Shown here: positions 56,692 through 64,000 of the stretch, in pieces | How positions within the stretch are numbered: the first letter of the stretch is position 1 | How the letters are laid out: each line of letters starts with the position of its first letter | NCBI GenBank assembly: GCA_036556825.1 | Contig: DATBIR010000040.1 | Coordinates: forward strand, 16,011-80,010 | Source: JAJKJG01 sp036556825 | GTDB lineage: Bacteria; Pseudomonadota; Alphaproteobacteria; Rhizobiales; Beijerinckiaceae | Direction of reading: 5' to 3' | DNA length: 64,000 nucleotides | Made by a program: the position numbers and the translations under genes | The notes under the pieces: model-generated | What the model was told of the DNA's origin: nothing | Seen by the model: only the letters and a program-made list of their open reading frames with translations | The model's database searches: none

Positions 56692-56720
56692 CATCCGTGG
56701 CGCTCGCAAGGGAATCGACA

Positions 56721-57782
56721 ATGCGCATGAAGTGGATCGGATTGTTGCTGGCGGCGTGCGGCATTGCCGCCAGCCTTGCGACCACGGCGGCGGCGGCCGG
56801 CAAGGACGAAGAGGTCGCGAGATTCTACAAAGGCAAGCAGGTCACGATGGTGATCGGCTCGTCGACGGGCGGCGGTTACGATCTCTACGGCCGGCTCGTG
56901 GCGCGCCACATCGGCAAATACATTCCGGGCAACCCGACCGTCGTTCCGCAAAACATGATCGGTGCGGCAAGCCTCGTCGCTGCGCAATTCATCTACAATG
57001 TCGGGCCGAAGGACGGCACGGCGATCGCCGCCATTTACCCGCAGGTCGTGCTCGACCAGCTGATCGGCGACAAGGCGAACGTCAAGCTCGACCCGCGCAA
57101 GCTCAACTATCTCGGCAGCGCCAACAGCGAGGTCTATATCTGCATGGTGCGGGCCGACACGCCCGTGAAATCCCTCGACGACGCCATGACGACCGAGGTG
57201 ATCATCGGCGCGACCGCGCCGGGATCGTCGAGCTATGATTTCCCGCGCCTCCTCAACAGCGTGCTGGGGACGAAATTCCGCGTCGTGTCCGGCTATCCGG
57301 GAAACCAGCAGATCGCCCTGGCGCTCGAGAAGCGCGAGATCGACGGTACCTGCGGCACGGGCTGGTCGACCCTGGCATCGGCACGCCCGCACTGGCTGCG
57401 GGACGGCTTCATCCGCGTGATCGCCCAGGAAGGGCTGAAGGGTAATCCCGAGCTGGACGCAATGCGGGTACCGCTGGCGATCAGCTATGCCAGGACGCCG
57501 GAGCAGCGCCAGATCATGGAGATCGTCTATTCGCAGCTGCTGTTCGGCCGTCCTTTCGTGGTGGCGCCCGAGGTGCCGCAGGACCGCCTCGAAGCGCTGC
57601 AGACAGCCTTCATGTCGGCCCTCAACGATCCCGAGCTCCTCGCCGAGGCGAAGAAGCTGAACCTCGATGTGATCGCCATGCCGGGCGCCGAGGTCAAGAC
57701 GATGGTCGAGCGGCTCTTCTCGACAGCGCCTGACATCGTCGGGCGGACGAAGCAGGTCCTGCAGCCGGCCGGCAAGCAATAG
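56721..57782 (+). CDS. TctC/Bug-type solute-binding protein
   Basis: 353 residues. The start has a very short signal with LLLAACG, which could be a lipobox (Cys13) or simply part of a signal peptide cut near residue 25. The mature part matches Bug/TctC proteins: VTMVIGSSTGGGYDLYGRLVARHI, the ligand-loop VVPQNMIGAASLVAAQFIYN, DGTAIAAIYPQVVLDQLIG and GPF-less VVAPEVPQDRLEALQTAFM. These bind carboxylates such as citrate or amino acids in the periplasm. No TctA/TctB membrane genes are in the window, so it may be an orphan receptor. AAGGGA seven bases before 56721 sets the start; an ATG overlapping the MetE-like stop is an alternative. Confidence 0.88.
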   Translation: MRMKWIGLLLAACGIAASLATTAAAAGKDEEVARFYKGKQVTMVIGSSTGGGYDLYGRLVARHIGKYIPGNPTVVPQNMIGAASLVAAQFIYNVGPKDGTAIAAIYPQVVLDQLIGDKANVKLDPRKLNYLGSANSEVYICMVRADTPVKSLDDAMTTEVIIGATAPGSSSYDFPRLLNSVLGTKFRVVSGYPGNQQIALALEKREIDGTCGTGWSTLASARPHWLRDGFIRVIAQEGLKGNPELDAMRVPLAISYARTPEQRQIMEIVYSQLLFGRPFVVAPEVPQDRLEALQTAFMSALNDPELLAEAKKLNLDVIAMPGAEVKTMVERLFSTAPDIVGRTKQVLQPAGKQ

Positions 57783-57806
57783 AGTGCAGCGCCCGCCCGA
57801 AAACGA

Positions 57807-57829
57807 AAGGGCGGCCGACGGCCGCCCTT
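57807..57829 (+). terminator. Bidirectional-looking terminator after the TctC-type gene
   Basis: AAGGGCGGCC-GAC-GGCCGCCCTT is a perfect 10-bp stem with a three-base loop, 24 bases after the TctC-type stop and 70 before the convergent end of the secreted Ser/Arg-rich gene. The following bases are CTGCTC, a weak T stretch. Confidence 0.6.
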
Positions 57830-57899
57830 CTGCTCGGTGCCTTTCTGATCTTTCCGGCGAAGCGGTGACCGCTTGGCCGGATCACGCCGTGGCGCCGTG

Positions 57900-58877
57900 C
57901 TACTGGCTGGCGCCGCCCTGGGAGGCGCCGCCGGCTGCCGGGGCGCTGCCCATGCTGCCGCCCATGCCGCCGCCCTGACGCCGCTCGCTGCTGCCCGAAG
58001 AGCCCTGGCCGGCCGAGCTGCCGCTGCGGCCGGAGCTCGACACCGTCCCGGTCGTCTCAGGCCCACGGCTGCCGCTCGTCGACTCGCTGGAGCCGCGGCT
58101 GCGCTGCTCCGTCGCCACGGAGGCGCCGCCACGCTGGGTCGAGACCGAAGCGCCGCTGCGCTGCTCGCTCGAGATCCCGGTGCGCGTCGAGACACCCGTG
58201 CGGGCCGACACGCCGATGCTGCGCCGCTCGCTCGAGATGGTGCGGTTCCTCACCGACACGCTCGGTTCGGATTCATAGCCGTGCACCACGGTGCGCCGAC
58301 GAACGCGCACGCTCGGCTCCTCATGAACGACCAGGCCGCGGCTCCGCACCGCGACCTTCTTGCGCGGCTTCTTGGCCTTCTTCGTGACGGCCACTTTCTT
58401 GCCGCGCTTGATCACGGTGCGCTGCACCGCCGGCGCGTCCTCTTCGATGGTGACGTGGCGGCGACGACGGACCACCGACACGCTCGGCTCGTCGGAAACC
58501 GTGCGCACCGTGCTGCGGTGCCGGACCGAAACGCCACTCGTCTCACGCGATTCCATGCCGACGCGGGCGCGGCCTTCGGTGCGGGTGCTCGTCGTGCCGG
58601 TGGCCTTCGCGCTCGTCTCGCTGCGCGCGCTGGAGCCTTGCGCGCTTTGCGACGTGGCGGCGCTGCCGCTGCTGTCGCGCTGCGCGCCCTGGGACGCGCC
58701 GCTCATGTCGCGGCGAGAGCCTTGCGAGGCGCCGGTCTGACCCGAGGCCTTCTCGGACGACATGCCGGTGGCGCCGGATTTCTCCGACGAAGTGCTGCCG
58801 CCCGGCATCGCCGGGGTTTGGGCATAGGCCGCCGTAGCCAGCAACGCTGCGGCAAGCCCGAGAGCGCATGTCTTCAT
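57900..58877 (-). CDS. Secreted Ser/Arg-rich low-complexity protein, likely stress-induced
   Basis: 325 residues. Signal peptide MKTCALGLAAALLATAAYAQ, cut near 20. The mature protein is low-complexity: a Ser/Ala/Gly N-part (SSEKSGATG, SQGSRRDMSG), a central basic part (RRRRHVTIEEDAPAVQR, KRGKKVAVTKKAKKPRKKVAV), repeated SVSVxxRT-like blocks (EPSVSVVRRRR, EPSVRVRRRTVV, EPSVSVRNRTIS) and a Ser/Gly/Gln tail. I do not recognise a named family. AGGAGA six bases before the ATG gives the start, and a perfect sigma-EcfG promoter ends 35 bases upstream. A periplasmic or cell-surface stress protein is the inference. Confidence 0.75.
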   Translation of the reverse strand: MKTCALGLAAALLATAAYAQTPAMPGGSTSSEKSGATGMSSEKASGQTGASQGSRRDMSGASQGAQRDSSGSAATSQSAQGSSARSETSAKATGTTSTRTEGRARVGMESRETSGVSVRHRSTVRTVSDEPSVSVVRRRRHVTIEEDAPAVQRTVIKRGKKVAVTKKAKKPRKKVAVRSRGLVVHEEPSVRVRRRTVVHGYESEPSVSVRNRTISSERRSIGVSARTGVSTRTGISSEQRSGASVSTQRGGASVATEQRSRGSSESTSGSRGPETTGTVSSSGRSGSSAGQGSSGSSERRQGGGMGGSMGSAPAAGGASQGGASQ

Positions 58878-58911
58878 CAACATTCTCCTGTACAGAAAAC
58901 ACCGAGAAGCA

Positions 58912-58937
58912 AACGCGCTGTATTCTTCAGAAGTTCC
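58912..58937 (-). promoter_or_regulatory. Perfect sigma-EcfG promoter
   Basis: On the minus strand GGAAC (58937-58933), 17 bases, CGTT (58915-58912): exact consensus, ending 35 bases before the ATG at 58877. It is the second mismatch-free sigma-EcfG promoter in the window and again serves a low-complexity protein. Confidence 0.75.
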
Positions 58938-58985
58938 GCAGCGGCCAGGGCGTGTAACCTTGGCCGCAGCAACCGCATAGCAACA

Positions 58986-59011
58986 AAAACCCCGGCTCAC
59001 GCCGGGGTTTT
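58986..59011 (-). terminator. Strong terminator of the c-heme propeller gene
   Basis: AAAACCCCGGC-TCAC-GCCGGGGTTTT has an 11-bp perfect stem and A/T tracts on both sides. It lies 31 bases after the stop of the minus-strand gene at 59042 and before the sigma-EcfG promoter, isolating the two transcripts. Confidence 0.85.
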
Positions 59012-59041
59012 GTTAAGATAAGCTTGGCCGCAGGCCGCACG

Positions 59042-61201
59042 TCACTTGGCGAGCGGGTCCGGGCGGAGCTGGAAGTGCACGGCAATTGGCGTCCGGCCCT
59101 TGCCGCCTTCCATGAGCCAGGGTGTGCGGTCACCGCTCGTCGTCCACAGCCCCCTTCCCTTCCAGCCGGCCTTGGCGTCGTCGATGCGCCCGTCGAAGCC
59201 CTTGGCGTAGAAGCCGAGCGGATATGGCACGCGCAGCACGATCATGCGGCCGTCCTTGAGCGCGACGAGGCCGTCGTTGAGGTTGCCGGTCGACATGGGC
59301 ACGTCCTCGCCAAGGCCGAACGTGTTGTGCTGGTCGACCCAGGTGTAATAGCTCGACTCGGCGCTGTTCTCGCCGACGCCCTCGAAGCCGGGGCCGGGAT
59401 ACTGGTGGAACGACCAGCCCTCGGGGCAGTGGTCGCCCGTCGCCTTAGGGCCGTTCAGGGGGCCTTTGCACTTGCTCCTGTCGAAGCTGCCGAGATGGCC
59501 GCTGGCCAGCGACACCCAGACGATCCCTTTCTTGTCGATGTCGGCCCCGCGCACGCCGAAGCCGGGCGGCGGCACGTTGTAGATCTCGGCGAGCGCGGTC
59601 TCGGGCGGGTTGGAGCCCGGATCGAGCCGCACGACCGCGCCCGGGTTGCTCCTGAACGATCCCCAGACGGAACCGTCGACCGGGCTCGGCATGACCGCAT
59701 AGAAGCCGGCGACGATGCGCTTGTCCTTGGCCGGATCGACCGGCTGGTTGGCTTCCACATAGGCGTCGCGGCGACCATTGCCGTTGGTGTCCAGGATGAG
59801 CGCGGTCCAGCCCTGCGCCTTGGCGGCATCACCGGTTTCGTCGAACAGCTTGGTGTTGAGCCAGCCCACCACCGGCCCGCCGCCGCTCGTCCAGAGGGTG
59901 TTGTTGGCGTCGTAGCCGAACTGCAGGTGATGCGTCTGGAAGCACGTGTCGACGAAGCTGTATGTGTTCGTCCTGGGATCGAGGAAGGTCAGCTGCCGGT
60001 TCGTGCGCTCGAGCGGCGCCAGTTTCGCCGACGGGTGATCGGACCCCTTCTTGCAGAAGGCGGGATTGTTGGGGCCGCGAACCGTCGCCGCGAACCACAC
60101 CCGGCCCTGATGGTCGATCATGCCATTGTGGTTGTTCGCTTTGGTGTCCCAGATTTTCTCGTCGCCCCAATAGGCCGATGGCTGCAGCGGCTTCTCGCTG
60201 GCCGCGTGACCCGGTCCGAGGGCTTCCGGCGTGTCGGGATCGCGGACCGGGGCGGTGAAGGATGTCACCTTGTGGGTCTTGGGATCGAGGATCGGGATGA
60301 CGTCGGTCGAGTATTCGGCCGAGCCGTATAGCGGGCCGTAGCCGTTCACCGTCGGGTTGCGGCGGTCGCTCGAGATCAGGTCGTGCAGGTATTTCTTGTC
60401 GGTGAACCAGTCCCATGTGGTCACGACGATGTTGCGCTCGACGCCTTGGGGCCGGGGCGGCTGCGTCTTCGGCAGCTCGCCTTTGGCGACGCGGTCGGTC
60501 CAGTCCCCGAAATAGCGGAACGGCACCCCGCCGAGTTCGCCGGCGAGCAGGTTGGTCATCTGCTCGCCAGACTGCCCGGACTGCACCCGGCGCATCCATG
60601 CGTCGGCGGCGGAATCGAACTCGCCGAAAGCCTTCGGGATGGTGCGCGTCGACAGCTGGCCCAGCTGGTGGCAGCCGATGCAGCCGTTGTTCTTCATGGC
60701 GTTGAGCCAGCCTTGCTGGGTGATCTTGGCGGGGATGTCGCTCTTTCCGCCAAACTGGCTCGGGTCCGGGATCTTGAGCATCGAATACCAGTAGATCGCC
60801 GGATAATAATGCGCCGCCTCCGCTGGCGTCGGCGCCGGCATGGCAGTGAGCTCGACGGTGCGGCCAGGCTCCGCCTGAACCTTCGCCGAGTCGACCAGCC
60901 CGTAGCCGCGCACCCACACGTCGTATTTCGCCTTCGGCAGGTCGGGCACCACGAAGCGGCCCTGGTCGTCGGTCACGACGCTGCGCGCGAAGCGGGTCGG
61001 CAGGTCACGGGTTTCCGCGATCACCCACACGCCCGCTTCCGGGCCCTTCGGGCCGCGCACGGTACCGCCGATGTCGTCGGCGTCGATCTCGACCGTCGCC
61101 GGCGCCGCCTGCTGGGCGATCGCTGTCCCGGGGAGGCCGGCCACGGCCAGGCCGAGCCCTGCGCCCATCATCGCTGAGAAGAGAGCCTTGCTGTCGCTCA
61201 T
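59042..61201 (-). CDS. Exported c-heme protein with regulatory-like domain and beta-propeller
   Basis: 719 residues. Signal peptide to about residue 29-30 (GLAVAGLPGTAIAQ). Residues ~43-122 form a carboxypeptidase regulatory-like beta domain (GTVRGPKGPEAGVWVIAET, TDDQGRFVVPDLPKAKYDVW). A single c-type heme site CIGCH is at 174-178, after GWLNAMKNNG. The rest has propeller-like repeats with NNHNGMIDHQGRVWF, LQFGYDANNTLWTSG, GADIDKKGIVWVSLASGH and RDAYVEANQPV, as in streptogramin-lyase-like (Vgb) proteins. A periplasmic electron-transfer or quinohaemoprotein-like role is an inference; no enzyme family is certain. GGAGGAGG before the ATG sets the start. It follows the exported hydrolase by 56 bases. 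Confidence 0.8.
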   Translation of the reverse strand: MSDSKALFSAMMGAGLGLAVAGLPGTAIAQQAAPATVEIDADDIGGTVRGPKGPEAGVWVIAETRDLPTRFARSVVTDDQGRFVVPDLPKAKYDVWVRGYGLVDSAKVQAEPGRTVELTAMPAPTPAEAAHYYPAIYWYSMLKIPDPSQFGGKSDIPAKITQQGWLNAMKNNGCIGCHQLGQLSTRTIPKAFGEFDSAADAWMRRVQSGQSGEQMTNLLAGELGGVPFRYFGDWTDRVAKGELPKTQPPRPQGVERNIVVTTWDWFTDKKYLHDLISSDRRNPTVNGYGPLYGSAEYSTDVIPILDPKTHKVTSFTAPVRDPDTPEALGPGHAASEKPLQPSAYWGDEKIWDTKANNHNGMIDHQGRVWFAATVRGPNNPAFCKKGSDHPSAKLAPLERTNRQLTFLDPRTNTYSFVDTCFQTHHLQFGYDANNTLWTSGGGPVVGWLNTKLFDETGDAAKAQGWTALILDTNGNGRRDAYVEANQPVDPAKDKRIVAGFYAVMPSPVDGSVWGSFRSNPGAVVRLDPGSNPPETALAEIYNVPPPGFGVRGADIDKKGIVWVSLASGHLGSFDRSKCKGPLNGPKATGDHCPEGWSFHQYPGPGFEGVGENSAESSYYTWVDQHNTFGLGEDVPMSTGNLNDGLVALKDGRMIVLRVPYPLGFYAKGFDGRIDDAKAGWKGRGLWTTSGDRTPWLMEGGKGRTPIAVHFQLRPDPLAK

Positions 61202-61257
61202 CGCGTCCTCCTCCGGGAATTTGCGCTTCTTGATGATCGCGGGGAACGCCCCGCCGA

Positions 61258-62754
61258 TCACTGGCCGTTCGCAACGCCGTTGCCGAACCAGCCACCCTTG
61301 ATGGCCTCGTCCCATACCTTGAACACGGCGGGGCCGATGCCGAGGTCGAGGCCGTCGTCGTCCTCGCCGGACATGTAGCCGTGCTTGCCGGCGTCGAACT
61401 GCACCAGGGCGACCTTAGGAGCCGGATTCATCTTGCGATACAGGGGCATGATCACTTCTTCGTAGACCTCCCGGCTGTGGTCGCGGCTGTGTGCGGAGAT
61501 CATGAAGAGGTTCGGGGGCACGGGCTTCACGCCGGGCCCTTCGAGCTCGCGCGTCAGACCGATGTAGCGCGCGACCAGCGCCTCGGTGTCGGCCTTGCCC
61601 AGCTTCAGCCGCTCCGCGGTAACGCGCGCCGCCTTCTCGAGCGAGCCGTCGATGGCGTGGGTGACGACATATTCCGCCTTGAATTGCGGACGCTTCTGCG
61701 CCTTGTCCCATCCATCCAGGATGTCTTCCATGACCATGGGCAGCCGCATCAGCGCCTGTGGTCCTTCCTTGCCGAGAAGCTCTGGCCCGACATAACGGGC
61801 GCTGTCGCGCCAACTGCGGATATAAAGCTCCTCGAAGGGATCGGCGCGCGACGGCAATTGCTTGGCGCTTTCGACGAGTTGATACCCCTTGATCTTGCCC
61901 AGTTCGCCGCTCCACGCGTGCTTGGCGCGGTTGATGTAGCCGAACGGAGAGTTCTCGATGGCGAGGACGCCGGCGACGTTCGGCACGCGCTGTGACAGCA
62001 TGTTGACGAACGGACCGCCGGTCGAATGGCCGTGCACATAGATCGAATATTCGGCTTCGGCGAAATGACGCCGCATCGCTTCCTTGCCGCCTTCCTCGAA
62101 GGCCAGGGGCCAGGCGGCCATGCGGTAGTAGAACAGTGTGCCCGGCTTGGCTTTCGCGAGGCGGCGCGTGCCGTAGCGCGGCCGCTTGGTCCGGTCCTCG
62201 ACCACATCGTATTGGTCGCGGGTGATCAGCTCGTCCTTCATCCAGATCGGCGTGCGCACGGAGCCGTCCTTCTCGACCGTGTGCCCCGGCCACTCGCGGC
62301 TTGCGTCCTGCAGGTAGTGACGCCCCGGAAAGGTCATCGTGACGACCTTGTAGCCGAATTTCTGCGACAGCACCGATGCCTGCGGGTGCATGGATTTGAA
62401 GTCGCCGGAGCCGCCGTGCAGCAGGAAAATGCCGATTTTCTTGCCGTCGGCTCCGACGGCGACACGCGCGGGATCGGACGGCTCGTAGACGGCGACGCCG
62501 ATATCCCAATCCATCCCGGCGGCGTTGATCCGGAACACGTCCTCGACGAATCCCTCGGCGCCTTTCGTCGGCACGTCGGGCCGGCTCATCACCTCTTTCG
62601 TGGCGGCGACGAGAGCGTCGTACGGGACCATTTTCGGCGGCAGGGAATCGGCACTCGCCGAGCCGGCTGCAAGGCAAAAACCCGCAAGCCCGCCCGCAAC
62701 CGCAAGAACCGCTCGAACCCTCCGGCCGCGCGCCATCAAAGCCATGTTCGCCAC
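61258..62754 (-). CDS. Exported large alpha/beta hydrolase
   Basis: 498 residues, long for this fold. Signal peptide (RAVLAVAGGLAGFCLAAGSASA, cut near 36). Oxyanion-type HGGSG at 113-117, nucleophile elbow GHSTGG at 242-247 with Ser244, and a possible catalytic His in DAGKHGYMSGEDD near the end. A ~100-residue insert before the elbow and a helical region around 300-400 suggest a large lid. The substrate is unknown. The GTG at 62754 lies seven bases after GGAGGA; ATG at 62745 is close. Tight linkage to the c-heme propeller gene suggests that the two act on one exported substrate. Confidence 0.82.
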   Translation of the reverse strand: MANMALMARGRRVRAVLAVAGGLAGFCLAAGSASADSLPPKMVPYDALVAATKEVMSRPDVPTKGAEGFVEDVFRINAAGMDWDIGVAVYEPSDPARVAVGADGKKIGIFLLHGGSGDFKSMHPQASVLSQKFGYKVVTMTFPGRHYLQDASREWPGHTVEKDGSVRTPIWMKDELITRDQYDVVEDRTKRPRYGTRRLAKAKPGTLFYYRMAAWPLAFEEGGKEAMRRHFAEAEYSIYVHGHSTGGPFVNMLSQRVPNVAGVLAIENSPFGYINRAKHAWSGELGKIKGYQLVESAKQLPSRADPFEELYIRSWRDSARYVGPELLGKEGPQALMRLPMVMEDILDGWDKAQKRPQFKAEYVVTHAIDGSLEKAARVTAERLKLGKADTEALVARYIGLTRELEGPGVKPVPPNLFMISAHSRDHSREVYEEVIMPLYRKMNPAPKVALVQFDAGKHGYMSGEDDDGLDLGIGPAVFKVWDEAIKGGWFGNGVANGQ

Positions 62755-62926
62755 CCTCGTCTCCTCCGTTCTGGTGTCTTTGTTGGATGGAGGTCAGGGT
62801 CGGAAAGAAGCCGGACGGAGTCAACGACAAAGAGGCGCAAGCCACCGCTTCTGCGGCCGCGACGCCGGCGGGTGGGCGTGGCTCGTCCATGTCGCTTGCG
62901 TCCGCCGTCCTCGCCTGTCGCCGAGG

Positions 62927-63349
62927 TCAGCCGCCGCGCCTGTCGAGACTGATCCTGATCGACTCGGCCATTCCCTCGGCGATCTCGATCAGCACCTTCG
63001 CCGCTTCGCGCGGACAGAGGTCGTTCACGGTCTCGCGGAACAGACGCAGCCATTGCGGCAGCAATTCCGCGCGAATCGCTGCATGCCTGACATGGGCCGG
63101 CATGAAGTCGCGCGTGCGGTACGCCTTGCCGAGCCCCGTCACGAACAGCCAGAACGACGCGATTTTTGCGAGATGCGCGTCCCACTCGTCACCGATGATC
63201 GCGTCGAAGACCGGCCCCAGCGCCGGATCGCGCTTCACCTTGTCGTAGAACACGGCGACCACGTCGCGGACCATCGGCTCGGTGACGCCGGCGTCGATGG
63301 CACGCCGCTGGTAACTTCCTTGACCAGATCCGGTTGCGACAAAGCTCAT
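62927..63349 (-). CDS. Group III truncated haemoglobin
   Basis: 140 residues, the 2-on-2 globin fold. Elements: VAVFYDKVKRDPALGPVF (helix B/C), DEWDAHLAKIASFW with the proximal-region His and Trp, and HVRHAAIR with another His. The overall pattern is that of group III trHbs of alphaproteobacteria, which may bind O2, NO or peroxide. ATG at 63349 has AAGAGGAC just upstream. It lies downstream of groEL on the same strand but beyond two strong terminators, so it should have its own promoter. Confidence 0.85.
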   Translation of the reverse strand: MSFVATGSGQGSYQRRAIDAGVTEPMVRDVVAVFYDKVKRDPALGPVFDAIIGDEWDAHLAKIASFWLFVTGLGKAYRTRDFMPAHVRHAAIRAELLPQWLRLFRETVNDLCPREAAKVLIEIAEGMAESIRISLDRRGG

Positions 63350-63403
63350 GAGTCCTCTTACCCGGATCCCTGCGCTCCCCGATAGAACGCCGGACGAAAG
63401 AAA

Positions 63404-63427
63404 AAGGGCCGCCTCACGGCGGCCCTT
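63404..63427 (-). terminator. Second terminator after groEL
   Basis: AAGGGCCGCC-TCAC-GGCGGCCCTT, a 10-bp perfect stem; read on the minus strand it is followed by a run of T. It ends read-through from groEL before the haemoglobin gene. Confidence 0.75.
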
Positions 63428-63440
63428 CGGTTCTGCTGAG

Positions 63441-63546
63441 GCGAATGGATTTCCTTGGAAGTCCATTCCGCACGCAAACCCGGCCTGCCGGGTTTGCGCT
63501 CCCTTAGGTGCTGGGGCGAATGGACTTCCTTAGAAGTCCATTCCGC
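63441..63546. repeat. Duplicated groEL 3' end (31-bp direct repeats)
   Basis: Copies at 63441-63471 and 63516-63546 match at 29 of 31 bases. The second copy encodes the end of GroEL (GGMDF-stop); the first is downstream of it and would encode the same residues with the stop changed to CAA. Each copy contains an inverted repeat (GGACTTC-N4-GAAGTCC in copy 2). A short local duplication is the simplest source. Confidence 0.7.
63473..63498 (-). terminator. First terminator after groEL
   Basis: CGCAAACCCGGC and GCCGGGTTTGCG form a perfect 12-bp stem with only two bases between them. It lies 32 bases after the groEL stop and between the duplicated 31-bp repeats. Confidence 0.7.
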
Positions 63547-64000
63547 CCATGCCGCCGCCGCCCGGCATCGGGGGCGTGTCCTTCTTCGGCAGTTCGGCGA
63601 CCATGGCCTCGGTCGTGACGAGGAGGCCCGCCACGGACGCGGCGTCCTGGAGCGCCGTGCGCACGACCTTGGCCGGATCGACGATGCCCGCCTGGATCAT
63701 GTCGACATATTCCTCGGACTGCGCGTTGAAGCCGAAGGTCGGCGATTTGTTCTCGCTGACCTTACCAACCACGATCGAGCCCTCGACGCCGGAATTCTCC
63801 GCGATCTGGCGGATCGGGCTCTCGAGCGCCTTGAGCACGATGTTGATGCCGGCCTGGACGTCGGCATTCTCGTTCTTCAGCTTCTGAACCGCGAGCTTGG
63901 CGCGCAGCAACGCGACGCCGCCGCCCGGAACGATGCCTTCCTCGACCGCCGCGCGGGTGGCGTTGAGGGCGTCGTCGACGCGGTCCTTCTTCTCCTTCAC
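63530..64000 (-). CDS. groEL: Chaperonin GroEL, C-terminal part (gene continues beyond window)
   Basis: 156 residues of the C-terminus; the start is outside the window. The equatorial-domain residues VEEGIVPGGGVALL with the ATP-site GGG, INIVLKALESPIRQIAENSGVEGS and GIVDPAKVVRTALQDAASVAGLL(V/I)T are typical. The protein ends in the Gly/Met tail PGGGGMGGMDF. GroEL with GroES folds proteins in the cytosol. The 3' end is partly duplicated just downstream and two terminators follow. Whether it is one of several groEL copies cannot be seen. Confidence 0.97.
   Translation of the reverse strand: MKEKKDRVDDALNATRAAVEEGIVPGGGVALLRAKLAVQKLKNENADVQAGINIVLKALESPIRQIAENSGVEGSIVVGKVSENKSPTFGFNAQSEEYVDMIQAGIVDPAKVVRTALQDAASVAGLLVTTEAMVAELPKKDTPPMPGGGGMGGMDF

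Noticed and set aside
1..64000. tRNA, rRNA, insertion sequences, phage genes or integrase/attachment sites
   Set aside because: No cloverleaf with a T-loop, no rRNA stretch, no transposase or integrase motif was seen in any interval.

Overview
The window is a GC-rich stretch of an alphaproteobacterial chromosome, most likely from the order Hyphomicrobiales (Rhizobiales). The markers are a redox-type LsrB/VtlR LysR regulator beside a DUF1127 gene, DUF6894, DUF2093, DUF4170 and DUF6101 proteins, the plant-type glutamate-cysteine ligase, the cysQ-DUF4170-DUF374-waaA-lpxK lipid A/Kdo block, a HisZ-dependent HisG, a NepR-like protein and sigma-EcfG type promoters. It is mostly a core region. I saw no insertion sequences, prophage, CRISPR array, rRNA or tRNA genes.

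Layout. 0-4 kb: the end of a DUF937-like gene, then a DUF1127 gene diverging from the LysR gene across an inverted repeat, then small stress-type genes (NepR-like, two DUF6894 proteins, a 45-residue lipoprotein). 4-7.6 kb: two GCS-type ligases (gshA and a YbdK-like enzyme) and rsmE on the minus strand. 7.6-10.1 kb: a tandem pair of secreted four-cysteine proteins translationally coupled to ubiA, then DUF2093. 10.1-14.3 kb (minus): cysQ-like, DUF4170, DUF374 acyltransferase, waaA and lpxK, which supply Kdo transfer and lipid A phosphorylation. 14.3-23.2 kb: DUF6101, xseA, purD, a fluoroacetate-dehalogenase-like hydrolase, a patatin, tadA, an rluB-type pseudouridine synthase with long disordered tails, and rsmD.

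23.3-35.4 kb is a continuous minus-strand block: ribF, ileS, a cupin, lspA, a BamF-like protein, two M16 peptidases, pgi and mutL. It joins FAD synthesis, isoleucyl-tRNA synthesis, lipoprotein maturation and envelope quality control. 35.6-42.4 kb holds cheY and cheZ, a HAD hydrolase, a degenerate membrane EAL protein, RidA, a heavy-metal-binding protein, an omega-aminotransferase and a dual-receiver protein. 42.5-47.6 kb holds hisS, a basic low-complexity protein behind a perfect sigma-EcfG promoter, hisZ-hisG and a META-domain protein. 47.8-53.8 kb holds an SbmA/BacA-type ABC transporter and a TRAP transporter (dctP, dctQ, dctM). 54.4-57.8 kb holds a 2OG-Fe(II) oxygenase, a MetE-like protein and a TctC-type binding protein. 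57.9-62.8 kb (minus) holds a secreted Ser/Arg-rich protein with a second perfect sigma-EcfG promoter, and an unusual exported pair: a large alpha/beta hydrolase and a c-heme/beta-propeller protein. The window ends with a truncated haemoglobin and the 3' end of groEL.

The most unusual non-coding feature is a composite repeat in two intergenic places 39 kb apart in opposite orientation. Each copy joins a near-palindromic core module (tandem 35-bp units at one locus) to a 9-bp-periodic GC-rich tract. Other points for follow-up are the exported hydrolase/c-heme pair, a hairpin that hides the Shine-Dalgarno of the dual-receiver gene, a long perfect hairpin inside the TRAP operon, a palindrome-rich insert at the mutL start, an orphan coding-like frame before pgi, and a candidate small RNA at 55.2 kb.
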